A stretch of 11,211 nucleotides of DNA from an uncultured Bacteroidales bacterium (GCA_946530505.1 CAMNAD010000039.1:1-11211); one strand, 5' to 3'. Shown: positions 1 through 6,548, numbered from the stretch's first letter. Notes: generated by a model not told the origin, from the sequence alone. Translations and numbers: made by a program.

Positions 1-303
1 GTGACGCGCCCCGTCGTGGAGATGCCCGAATTCAGCGTGGAAGAATACACTGAGAAGTATCCTCATGCAGTCCCGGTGCAGGTTCCCGTCAAGGGCCAGC
101 TTCTTTGGCAGGTGGATGTGGACGACGATTCCTCCGCACCCGTTGCGGGCACTGCCGTGAAGGCAGGGGAGCCCGTCGGCTATGTGCAGACCTACTACGG
201 CCGCGAGGAGATAGTGCCCGCACGCGACGGAAGGATAGTCGCAGTGACCGCAAAGCAGGGCAAGAACGTTGTCAAAGGTGAAATAGTAGCATTCGTAGAA
301 TAA
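1..303 (+). CDS. C-terminal fragment of a carboxyltransferase-type protein (oxaloacetate decarboxylase alpha / pyruvate carboxylase B-like) with a degenerate biotinyl domain
   Basis: The reading frame is open from the first base, so this is the 3' end of a longer gene; the GTG at position 1 is probably an internal valine codon. The last ~55 residues have the shape of a biotinyl/lipoyl carrier domain: APVAGT, then VKAGEPVGYV, a turn, then VPARDGRIVAV and KGEIVAFVE. Where a functional carrier has EAMKM with the biotinylated lysine, this protein has QTYYG (residues 63-67), so no acceptor lysine is present. From memory, some Bacteroidales oxaloacetate decarboxylase/pyruvate carboxylase B-type proteins end in a similar lysine-less domain (VEMPEF, QTYYG, AKQG); I could not check this. 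The active carrier may then be a separate protein. The catalytic TIM-barrel part is outside the window, so the product name is tentative. The stop codon shares one base with the next gene's start (TAATG). Confidence 0.55.
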   Translation: MTRPVVEMPEFSVEEYTEKYPHAVPVQVPVKGQLLWQVDVDDDSSAPVAGTAVKAGEPVGYVQTYYGREEIVPARDGRIVAVTAKQGKNVVKGEIVAFVE

Positions 304-1262
304 TGAAAAAAATCCTCTTACCTATCCTGGCACTGCTGATGCCAGTGATGATGTTTGCCGGCGTGAACGACGACAAGCCCATCAAGCAGAACAAGATTGT
401 CTACCTCTATCCCGAAGGGCAGGGAGTTGACAAAGGTATAGTCGAGGACGGCGTCGCCATCACCCTCGGCCCCGGCGAAGATAACGGCAAGCACGGCCCC
501 GAGACCGTGAGGCCCTCCGGCGATGTCTACGACATAGGCGACAGCGCCCGCATGGAAATCTACTTCCCCGAAAACCCCAACGGCCTGATGATAATCAACT
601 GCCCCGGCGGAGCATACTGGTTCGTGTCTGAGGTGAATGAAGGCTATTGCACCGTGGAATGGCTCCTGAGCCAGGGAATCGCGGTCTGCAACATGTTCTA
701 CCGCCTGCCTTACGGCCACAAGACCGTTCCGCTCACCGACGTGCAGAACGCCTTCCGCTACTGCCGCTATCACGCAGCAGAATGGGGGATCGACAAGATA
801 GGCGTGATGGGATTCAGCGCCGGCGGCCATCTCGCTGCGAGCGCATCCACCCTCTATGTCGACGACATCACCCGTCCGGACTTCTCCGTGCTCATCTATC
901 CCGTAATCAGCATGGAAAAGGGGGTCACCCACATGGGCTCGCGCAACAACCTGATAGGCACCAATCCGAGCGAAGAGGATATCGAATGGTATTCCCTGCA
1001 CAAGAGGGTGAACGGACGCACTCCGGTCACTTTCATAGGCCTCAGCGGCAATGACGGGGGAGTTCCCATCAAGAACAGTATCGACTATTACTATGCCCTG
1101 CGCAAATACGATATCGTATCCACGATGCATATCTATCCCGGCGGAGGACACGGCTGGGGATTCAACCATCCGCCCTATCGCAAGGGTGACGGTCTTGGCT
1201 CCTACCGCGATGTATTCAAGACGGATCTTGCCAAATTCCTGAAAGACCAGATAGTGAAGTAG
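303..1262 (+). CDS. secreted alpha/beta-hydrolase, esterase/lipase (acetyl-xylan-esterase-like)
   Basis: The 319-residue protein is a serine esterase-type alpha/beta-hydrolase. A short N-terminal signal peptide (MKKILLPILALLMPVMMFAG) implies export. The expected elements occur in order: an oxyanion-hole strand and loop NCPGGAY (99-105), a nucleophile elbow GFSAGG (170-175, Ser172), a candidate acidic residue in GNDGGVP (Asp251), and the catalytic histidine in GGHGWGF (His283). The PGGAY oxyanion loop and the YPGGGHGWGF end are typical of a Bacteroidales family often annotated as esterase/lipase or acetyl xylan esterase. The substrate cannot be read from sequence; plant-polysaccharide esters are a plausible guess. 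No polysaccharide-utilisation genes (SusC/D) are visible nearby, so context does not help. The start overlaps the preceding stop by one base, which suggests cotranscription or translational coupling. Confidence 0.8.
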   Translation: MKKILLPILALLMPVMMFAGVNDDKPIKQNKIVYLYPEGQGVDKGIVEDGVAITLGPGEDNGKHGPETVRPSGDVYDIGDSARMEIYFPENPNGLMIINCPGGAYWFVSEVNEGYCTVEWLLSQGIAVCNMFYRLPYGHKTVPLTDVQNAFRYCRYHAAEWGIDKIGVMGFSAGGHLAASASTLYVDDITRPDFSVLIYPVISMEKGVTHMGSRNNLIGTNPSEEDIEWYSLHKRVNGRTPVTFIGLSGNDGGVPIKNSIDYYYALRKYDIVSTMHIYPGGGHGWGFNHPPYRKGDGLGSYRDVFKTDLAKFLKDQIVK

Positions 1263-1263
1263 C

Positions 1264-1357
1264 ACAAAGGCAGCAGCCTCCGAGACGACCCCCTCCCTGA
1301 AGGGCGCCCTCCCCCTGGCCGGGGGTGGCAGGTCTGCTCGGAGGCTGCTGCCTTTGT
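1264..1357. terminator. long inverted repeat, probable bidirectional terminator between convergent genes
   Basis: Bases 1264-1284 and 1337-1357 are perfect 21-bp reverse complements, starting ACAAAGG and ending CCTTTGT. After a 2-bp mismatch, 1287-1290 can pair with 1331-1334. The enclosed loop has further GC-rich symmetry: the palindrome AGGGCGCCCT (1301-1310) and a CCCCC/GGGGG hairpin (1311-1325). The element fills almost the whole 99-bp gap between the esterase stop and the miaB stop, as a two-way terminator would. There is no long U-run after the stem on either strand; the A/T bases are inside the stem ends. Confidence 0.7.
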
Positions 1358-1361
1358 ACTG

Positions 1362-2666
1362 TCAGGCAAGTTCGCAGAGAAGCGTGGCGGAGGTGCAGTC
1401 GAGTACGCGCACCGTAGTGTAATCGCCCGCCTTGTGCTGCGAATCTTTCCAGACACACATCTTATTGGACCCCGTCCGGCCGCAGAGTTCGGACGGGTCT
1501 TTTTTCGAAGGACCTTCTACCAGTACCTCGAAGGTCTTGCCCACGTCCCGGCGGTTGCTCTCCAGGGAAAGCCTGTTCTGCAGGGCGATGAGTTCGTTCA
1601 GGCGGCGCGTTTTTACTTCCAGCGGGATGTCGTCGGGATAATTGCGTGAAGCCAGGGTTCCCGGGCGTTCGGAGTAGTTGAACATGAAGGCTGCGTCGTA
1701 ACCCACCTCTTCGAAGATGCTAAGGGTGTCGCGGAATTCTTCCTCGGTTTCGGAGCAGAAGCCCACGATGGCGTCGGTGGTGATTCCGCAGTCCGGCATC
1801 GCCTGGCGGATCCTGGCGACCCTTTCAAGATACCACTCGCGGGTGTAGCGGCGGCGCATCTTCTCGAGTATGCGGTCGTTGCCGCTCTGCACGGGCAGGT
1901 GGATGTGATGGCAGATATTGGGCCAGGCGGCCATGGTGTCGATGACTTCGTCCGAGATGTCCTTGGGATGCGATGTGCTGAAGCGTACGCGCAGTTCCGG
2001 GGAAATCTGTGCGACCATCGCGAGAAGTCCCGCGAAGTTCACGTCTTCGTACTTGTATGAATCCACGTTCTGCCCAAGGAGGGTGACCTCCTTGTAGCCT
2101 TTCTCCACGCATTCGCAGGCCTCGCGAACAATGGTGTGATAGTCGCGGCTGCGTTCTGCCCCGCGGGTGTAAGGCACTACACAGTAGGAACATACGTTGT
2201 TGCATCCCCGCATTATGGAGATGAATGCGGACACGCCGTTGCGGTCGATACGTACCGGAGAGATGTCGCCGTAGGTCTCCTCGCGGGAGAGTTCCACGTT
2301 AATCTGGGGATGCCCTTCCTGCACGGCTTCCAGAAGTGTGGGCAGGCTCCTGTAGGCGTCGGGCCCGGCGACCACGTTGACCTTGCCGGTGTCCAGCAGG
2401 GCGTCTTTCAGGCGCTCCGCCATGCAGCCGAGAATACCCACGACCAGTTCCGGTTTCGCCTTGCGGAAAGTGTTGAAATAGTCGATGCGGCCCCAGATGC
2501 GCTGCTCGGCGTTGTCGCGTATCGAGCAGGTGTTGGCCATTATCACGTCGGCCTCCGAAATGTCCTCCGTGCGTTCGTATCCGTGTTTCGCCAGGATCGA
2601 GAACACCACCTCAGTGTCGTTCACGTTCATTTGGCAACCGTATGTTTCGATGTAAAGCTTTTTCAC
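1362..2666 (-). CDS. miaB: MiaB, tRNA-2-methylthio-N6-dimethylallyladenosine (ms2i6A37) synthase
   Basis: This radical-SAM methylthiotransferase adds the 2-methylthio group to i6A at position 37 of tRNAs reading UNN codons. From the chosen start the protein has 434 residues with the full MiaB plan. The N-terminal UPF0004 domain carries three cluster cysteines, Cys11 (ETYGCQMN), Cys47 (NTCSIRDNAEQ) and Cys81 (LGCMAER). The radical-SAM motif CNNVCSYC gives Cys155, Cys159 and Cys162. A C-terminal TRAM-like segment follows (VLVEGPSK onwards). IHLPVQSG and FMFNYSERPGT are characteristic of MiaB rather than MtaB or RimO. The frame is open 22 codons further up, but those codons lie over and upstream of the TATCTTTG promoter element, so the GTG at 2666 (reading MKKLYIETYG) is the likely start. 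That leaves a 5' leader of at most a few bases. Confidence 0.93.
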   Translation of the reverse strand: MKKLYIETYGCQMNVNDTEVVFSILAKHGYERTEDISEADVIMANTCSIRDNAEQRIWGRIDYFNTFRKAKPELVVGILGCMAERLKDALLDTGKVNVVAGPDAYRSLPTLLEAVQEGHPQINVELSREETYGDISPVRIDRNGVSAFISIMRGCNNVCSYCVVPYTRGAERSRDYHTIVREACECVEKGYKEVTLLGQNVDSYKYEDVNFAGLLAMVAQISPELRVRFSTSHPKDISDEVIDTMAAWPNICHHIHLPVQSGNDRILEKMRRRYTREWYLERVARIRQAMPDCGITTDAIVGFCSETEEEFRDTLSIFEEVGYDAAFMFNYSERPGTLASRNYPDDIPLEVKTRRLNELIALQNRLSLESNRRDVGKTFEVLVEGPSKKDPSELCGRTGSNKMCVWKDSQHKAGDYTTVRVLDCTSATLLCELA

Positions 2667-2670
2667 GACG

Positions 2671-2678
2671 CAAAGATA
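2671..2678 (-). promoter_or_regulatory. Bacteroidota -7 promoter element for miaB
   Basis: On the minus strand the sequence reads TATCTTTG, an exact match to the Bacteroides -7 consensus TAnnTTTG. Only four bases (CGTC) separate it from the GTG start of miaB. A run of nine T lies just upstream on the same strand. A TTTG occurs 12 bp upstream, closer than the usual ~20 bp of the -33 box, so the -33 element is uncertain. Confidence 0.6.
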
Positions 2679-2974
2679 TGCAAAAAAAAACAAACCGCTT
2701 TCTGCGTTGCCATTTTGCCGAATTGCAGTCACTTGCGTGGCACGGCGGGGTGTCGGAGTGTTTCGTCGACTGCAACGCCCTCGATCTCAGAAACCCCGTG
2801 CCCGAAAAGTGGCATTTCTGGCACGGAAGGGTAAAATTTGAGGGGTTGGTGCCCGTTTTGACAGGTTTTGGGCACGGGGGTAATGCCGCGGAGCGTCTGT
2901 TCCTCGGCCGCTTCCTGATGTCAGGTCCTGCTGGGTTTATGCCGCCAGTCCACAGTGTATTGTAAAAAATATGT
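2679..2974. other. divergent intergenic region with GGCACGG/CCGTGCC repeats and alternative hairpins
   Basis: About 300 bp separate the miaB promoter from the lipoprotein-operon promoter. I see no convincing gene here. GGCACGG occurs at 2739-2745, 2820-2826 and 2871-2877, and its reverse complement CCGTGCC at 2796-2802. Bases 2796-2826 can form a hairpin: a 7-bp stem, one mismatch, then GAAA/TTTC, with loop AGTGGCA. A second hairpin pairs GTGCCC (2849-2854) with GGGCAC (2870-2875). Alternatively CCCCGTGCCC (2794-2803) pairs perfectly over 10 bp with GGGCACGGGG (2870-2879), excluding both. It could be an unannotated small RNA, a decayed repeat element, or regulatory DNA. Confidence 0.45.
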
Positions 2975-2982
2975 TATCTTTG
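2975..2982 (+). promoter_or_regulatory. Bacteroidota -7 promoter element for the lipoprotein-SPOR-rpoN operon
   Basis: TATCTTTG matches the TAnnTTTG consensus exactly and lies 14 bp before the ATG at 2997, leaving a short AT-rich leader. A TTG occurs 12 bp upstream (2960-2962), again shorter than the canonical -33 spacing. Confidence 0.6.
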
Positions 2983-2996
2983 TAAGAATAAACTAT

Positions 2997-3464
2997 ATGA
3001 AAAAGGCATTAAGAATATCCTTCCTGCTGGTGGCGGCTTGCTTGCTGCTGAGCGGCTGCGTAAGCAAGTACAAGAAGATATCCGTGTCGTCGTTCGAGCT
3101 CGAGAGCGTGGTGCCGACGAGCCTCCGCAGCGCCAACGTGGTGGTCGCGGTGGGCATCAGCAACCCGGCGCCTGCATTCCAGGTGCGCGACATTGAAGCG
3201 ACCATCAAGCGTGGCGAAGAGGTGATGGGAGTCGTGACCGGAGAACCCGTATCGGTAGATGGAAAGTGCGACCGCGTGTACCGCATCCCGCTCCAGGCCC
3301 AGCTTGCCGACGGCATCTCCCTGATGCAGCTGCTCGCCACCTACAAGAGTTTCAATCCGGAGGATTTCTACCTGGACCTGCACGCCAGGGCGAACGTCGC
3401 CGGAAAGATTGGCAAGGATATTGATTACAAGGATATGCCACTCACAAAATTCCTGAAAAAATGA
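2997..3464 (+). CDS. LEA2/WHy-domain-like lipoprotein
   Basis: The 155-residue product begins with a lipoprotein signal peptide, MKKALRISFLLVAACLLLSGC, whose lipobox LSGC places the acylated cysteine at residue 21. The mature part looks like a single immunoglobulin-like LEA type 2 / WHy domain: a strand (VSSFELESVVP), a conserved-type VVVAVGISNPAP segment (the N-P turn of this family), a central VRDIEATIKRG strand, then alternating beta strands (YRIPLQAQLADG). The cellular role is not known; an envelope-stress or periplasmic structural role would be a guess. The ATG at 2997 is preferred over the in-frame ATG at 2955 because it gives a proper signal peptide and lies downstream of the TATCTTTG element. 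Its stop overlaps the next start by four bases (ATGA). Confidence 0.65.
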   Translation: MKKALRISFLLVAACLLLSGCVSKYKKISVSSFELESVVPTSLRSANVVVAVGISNPAPAFQVRDIEATIKRGEEVMGVVTGEPVSVDGKCDRVYRIPLQAQLADGISLMQLLATYKSFNPEDFYLDLHARANVAGKIGKDIDYKDMPLTKFLKK

Positions 3465-4009
3465 AAAGACTGGTAATCGCCATACTCGTTCTGCTGCCCT
3501 TTGCAGCCCGTGCCCAGCAGACAGTGCCTCCGGGCTACGTGCTCGTGGATTCCCTGGTGTTCACACCCCTCGCAGCCGTGGATTCCACGCTGGAAGGAAG
3601 CAGCATATTCAATGCAATGCCGGACAGGGTTACGGTTAATCAGTCGGGCGTAATCCGAAACGCAGTGGAAACCCGCATCCGCGCCAACCGCGGCAAGCAG
3701 TTCAGTGGCTACCGCATCCGCATATTCTTCGACAATTCCCAGTCTGCGCGCAGCGCTTCAGAGGCCGCCCTCTACAGGTTCAAGGTACTGAATCCCGGAG
3801 TGTCCGCATACAGGAGTTTCTCCAGCCCCTATTTCCGCGTGACGGTGGGAGACTACCGCAACAAATCCGAAGCCCTTGCGGCACTGGGGGCCATTAAGCA
3901 GCAGTTCCCGGCCGCCTTCATAGTGCAGGAACGTTTCAAGTATCCGGCCGTCGAGAACCGCAGCGCATATCGTGTCGATACCCTGAAAGTGCTGAAGAAG
4001 GTCAACTGA
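3461..4009 (+). CDS. exported SPOR-domain protein
   Basis: The 182-residue protein carries a signal peptide ending in ARA-QQ, so it is probably exported and cleaved near residue 18. Residues ~80-160 fit a SPOR domain: GYRIRIFFDNS, a helix rich in Ala and Ser, then SPYFRVTVGDYRNKSEA and a final helix leading to FPAAFIVQE. SPOR domains bind glycan strands lacking stem peptides, usually at division sites, so peptidoglycan binding in the periplasm is the likely role. The region between the signal peptide and SPOR domain has no recognised domain. It overlaps the lipoprotein gene by four bases and is one base from rpoN, so the three are almost certainly one transcript. Confidence 0.82.
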   Translation: MKRLVIAILVLLPFAARAQQTVPPGYVLVDSLVFTPLAAVDSTLEGSSIFNAMPDRVTVNQSGVIRNAVETRIRANRGKQFSGYRIRIFFDNSQSARSASEAALYRFKVLNPGVSAYRSFSSPYFRVTVGDYRNKSEALAALGAIKQQFPAAFIVQERFKYPAVENRSAYRVDTLKVLKKVN

Positions 4010-4010
4010 A

Positions 4011-5420
4011 ATGCAGAAACAGAGCCTAGAACTTAAACAGACACAGCGTCTTTCTCCTCTCCAGATCCAGACCATCAAGCTCATCGAGCTGCCGGTGCAG
4101 GAACTGGAGCAGAAGATACGTTCCGAGCTCGAGGAAAACCCTGTACTGGACGACGGCCCCGATCCGGACAAGCAGCAGGACGACGAACCAAAGGACATCT
4201 CCATTGACGAAATAAAGGACGACGGCGAGATCCCTTCTTACAAGACCAGGATCAATAACTGGGGCAAGGATCCACGGCCCGAATACAACACCTTCTCGGT
4301 GCGCGAAAGTTTTACCGAGAGCCTTATGGACCAGCTGGGATACCGCAACCTGAGTGACAGGGAGTACCAGATAGGCACCTTCATAATCGGCAGCCTGGAC
4401 GGAGACGGATATCTGCGCCGCGACATAGAATCTCTCGTGGACGATATGGCCTTCCGTGCAGGGCTGGAGGTCACTGAATCCGAAGTTGAGAAGATGCTCG
4501 GCGTTATCCAGGAATTCGACCCTGCCGGAATCGGAGCCCGGGACCTTCGCGAATGCCTGCTGCTCCAGCTCAAGGCACGCAAGCAGAGCGAGGATGTAAG
4601 GGATGCCTACCGCATTTTGAACGAGCAGTTCCAGGAGTTTACGAACCGCCATTTCGGCAAGGTGATGAGTCGCCTGAATCTGGACGAGACACGCCTTAAA
4701 GCGGCAATCTCGTGCATCACACGGCTGAATCCGGCCCCGGGAGGGCAGCTGGAGGACAGCTATGTGGAGCAGGCTCAGCAGATAGTGCCGGACTTTGTAC
4801 TCGAGGAGCATGACGGGGAACTCTCCTTCACCATGCCCCGCTTCAACATTCCGGAGCTGCGTGTGAACAAGAAGTATTCCGAGATGGTGGCCGATGCGAA
4901 AGGTTCAGGCGACCGCGCGCAGAAAGAAGCTGCCACATTCATACGCCAGAAGATAGATTCCGCAAAGTGGTTCATCGAGGCGCTCAAGCAGCGCCAGAAC
5001 ACCCTCCAGCGCACTATGCAGGCAATCCTCGACTTCCAGCACGACTACTTCCTCGACGGCGATGACGCCCGCCTCAAACCCATGGTGCTCAAGGATATAG
5101 CCGAAAAGACGGGCTTCGATATTTCGACCATCTCCCGCGTGGTCAACAGCAAATACATCGAAACCCATTTCGGCATCTTCCCCTTAAAGTATTTCTTCTC
5201 TGAAGGTATGGAGAACCAGGAGGGCGAAACGGTATCCACCCGCGAGCTTAAGAAGGCTCTCCAGGACTGCGTGGACGGCGAGAACAAGAAAAAGCCGCTC
5301 ACGGATGAGCAGCTTGTGGAGGAAATGGGCAAGCGCGGCTACAAGGTGGCCCGTCGCACCATCGCGAAGTATCGCGGCCAGCTTGGTATTCCTCTTGCCC
5401 GCTGGCGCAAAGAACTCTAG
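4011..5420 (+). CDS. rpoN: RNA polymerase sigma-54 factor
   Basis: The 469-residue protein has all sigma-54 regions. Region I is Gln/Leu-rich (LELKQTQRLSPLQIQTIKLI) and contacts the enhancer-binding ATPase. Residues ~46-75 form a short acidic region II (DDGPDPDKQQDDEPKD). The core-binding domain follows, with GSLDGDGYLRRDIE and FDPAGIGARDLRECL as typical signatures. Then come the DNA-binding helices (LKDIAEKTGFDISTISRVV) and the C-terminal RpoN box ARRTIAKYR (447-455), which reads the -24 promoter element. Its activity depends on an AAA+ bacterial enhancer-binding protein, none of which is in the window. The ATG is one base after the SPOR gene's stop. The stop codon TAG overlaps that of the convergent upp gene within the palindrome CTAG. 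Confidence 0.96.
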   Translation: MQKQSLELKQTQRLSPLQIQTIKLIELPVQELEQKIRSELEENPVLDDGPDPDKQQDDEPKDISIDEIKDDGEIPSYKTRINNWGKDPRPEYNTFSVRESFTESLMDQLGYRNLSDREYQIGTFIIGSLDGDGYLRRDIESLVDDMAFRAGLEVTESEVEKMLGVIQEFDPAGIGARDLRECLLLQLKARKQSEDVRDAYRILNEQFQEFTNRHFGKVMSRLNLDETRLKAAISCITRLNPAPGGQLEDSYVEQAQQIVPDFVLEEHDGELSFTMPRFNIPELRVNKKYSEMVADAKGSGDRAQKEAATFIRQKIDSAKWFIEALKQRQNTLQRTMQAILDFQHDYFLDGDDARLKPMVLKDIAEKTGFDISTISRVVNSKYIETHFGIFPLKYFFSEGMENQEGETVSTRELKKALQDCVDGENKKKPLTDEQLVEEMGKRGYKVARRTIAKYRGQLGIPLARWRKEL

Positions 5421-6070
5421 ACCTTTTCTCCGTAGGCGAGATCGCCCGCATCTCCCAGGCCGGGCACAACGAACGAGTGGCTTGTCAGCTCCTCGTCGAT
5501 AGCCGCGGTCCATATCGTGGCCTTGGAGGGCAGCCCCTTCTTCATCGCCTCCATTGCATAGGCGCTTACGATGGGGCAGACGAAATGGGCGTGGTCGGGC
5601 TGTCCTCCGTCATCTACGAGCCGCTCGTAGGCCATGATGATGGAAGATCCCGTGGCAATAAGGGTGTCGGTCACTATGAGGGTCTTTCCGCTGAGATTGG
5701 GAGTGGAGCAGTATTCTGCGTTGATGTGGAACTTGTCGGCAGCATCGTATTTGCGATATGCTGCAAGGAAAGCGCTCTCAGCACCCTCGAAATACGAAAG
5801 CATGCCTTCGTGCAGGGGGAGTCCGGCACGCAGGATGGTTGCCAGGACCAGTTTTGTGTCGAAGGTGTTCACCTGTGCCGTGCCGAGCGGCGTCTGTACG
5901 TCTTTCGCACTGTAATCCAGGGTCTTGCTGATTTCGTAGGCGAAAATCTGCCCTATGCGGCGCAGATTGCTGCGGAAGCGCTGGCTGTCTTTCTGCACGA
6001 CTTTGTCGCGGACCTGCGCGATGTACGAATTGAGCAGCGAATTTGTTTCGCCGAGATTGACAAGTTTCAT
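5417..6070 (-). CDS. upp: uracil phosphoribosyltransferase
   Basis: Upp converts uracil and PRPP to UMP in cytosolic pyrimidine salvage. The 217-residue length is normal. The sequence shows TILRAGLPLHEGML (~78-91), the PRPP loop DTLIATGSS (135-143), and the uracil-binding end VVPGLGDAGDLAYG (201-214). The PRPP loop differs from the common DPMLATG: Pro, Met and Leu are replaced by Thr, Leu and Ile, while the Asp and the ATGSS phosphate-binding part are kept. The start lies three bases after the stop of the Fur/PerR-family gene, so the two are probably cotranscribed and upp may follow that regulator's control. No promoter of its own is visible. The 3' end meets rpoN with no room for a terminator. 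Confidence 0.93.
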   Translation of the reverse strand: MKLVNLGETNSLLNSYIAQVRDKVVQKDSQRFRSNLRRIGQIFAYEISKTLDYSAKDVQTPLGTAQVNTFDTKLVLATILRAGLPLHEGMLSYFEGAESAFLAAYRKYDAADKFHINAEYCSTPNLSGKTLIVTDTLIATGSSIIMAYERLVDDGGQPDHAHFVCPIVSAYAMEAMKKGLPSKATIWTAAIDEELTSHSFVVPGLGDAGDLAYGEKV

Positions 6071-6073
6071 ATG

Positions 6074-6526
6074 CTATGATTTTTTTGAATTTCTGCTTCG
6101 GTGGCAGACAAGGTGAATGTCTATTTCTTCCACTTTGTAACCCTTCGGGGGATTTTCCTTGAAGTATGAATGGACCATTGAGTACAATTGCTCATCGACA
6201 AGGTCCTTGAATTCGTCCCTCTTGCGGTCGAATATATGCAGGTGCGCCTTGGTGGTGACGTCGTACCATACTTTATTGTCTGTGGACGGGATGCGTCGAT
6301 AGAGGCCCATAGAGGCGAGTTGGGCAAGTATGTTGTAGACGGATGCCGCCGTGATGGTGGTAAGCCCCCCCTTGAGCACGTGTTCGCAAACCATATCGGC
6401 ACTGGCATGGCCCAGCTCAAGCATGGCCCCGTGGACGGCGAGGCGCTGCGGGGTTGCTTTAAGGCCCTTGTTCTTTAGGATTGTGCGGAAACTTTCCAGG
6501 TCCGGCGCTGAGTTCATTCGTCTCAT
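6074..6526 (-). CDS. Fur/PerR-family transcriptional regulator lacking the structural zinc cysteines
   Basis: The ~150-residue product has the Fur-family winged helix (LKATPQRLAVHGAML, then TITAASVYNILAQLASMGL) and a C-terminal dimerisation domain. Aligned by eye to Bacillus subtilis PerR, the five regulatory metal ligands H37, D85, H91, H93 and D104 fall on H40, D89, H95, H97 and D108. Asp rather than Glu at the last position is a PerR trait. The CxxC zinc-site pair is replaced (D100 and R103), and only Cys47 and Cys141 remain. A peroxide- or metal-sensing repressor is therefore the best guess. I chose the ATG at 6526; the ATG at 6517 would leave 16 bases after the TATATTTG element and is also possible. 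The gene is divergent from trxB and leads into upp after three bases. Confidence 0.8.
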   Translation of the reverse strand: MRRMNSAPDLESFRTILKNKGLKATPQRLAVHGAMLELGHASADMVCEHVLKGGLTTITAASVYNILAQLASMGLYRRIPSTDNKVWYDVTTKAHLHIFDRKRDEFKDLVDEQLYSMVHSYFKENPPKGYKVEEIDIHLVCHRSRNSKKS

Positions 6527-6533
6527 AAGCAGA

Positions 6534-6541
6534 CAAATATA
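6534..6541 (-). promoter_or_regulatory. Bacteroidota -7 promoter element for the Fur/PerR-family gene and upp
   Basis: The minus strand reads TATATTTG, matching TAnnTTTG, seven bases before the ATG at 6526 and 16 before the ATG at 6517. No clear -33 TTTG is visible at the expected distance. Confidence 0.55.
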
Positions 6542-6548
6542 AGAAAAA

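Noticed and set aside
318..1265. 315-codon open frame antisense to the esterase
   Set aside because: It mirrors the esterase gene, has no recognisable domain, and is explained by GC-rich codon bias; the plus-strand frame has a signal peptide and a full catalytic triad.
1263..1361. Insertion-sequence remnant or MITE with target-site duplication
   Set aside because: The inverted arms are perfect, but the bases just outside them do not form a direct repeat, and no transposase fragment is present.
2738..2884. GGCACG copies as -24 halves of sigma-54 promoters, suggested by rpoN lying downstream
   Set aside because: At the required distance each copy lacks the -12 TTGC: the plus-strand copies give GGTG, GGTA and TAAT, and the minus-strand copy gives TTCT. 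The GG-N10-GC rule is not met.
2642..2965. 107-codon plus-strand open frame across the miaB start and intergenic region
   Set aside because: It overlaps the miaB start and promoter, has no start-site signal, no domain and low-complexity repeats from the GGCACGG cluster; coding is not supported, though a small peptide cannot be fully excluded.
5477..6079. 200-codon open frame antisense to upp
   Set aside because: Shadow of upp, which has clear family motifs on the minus strand.
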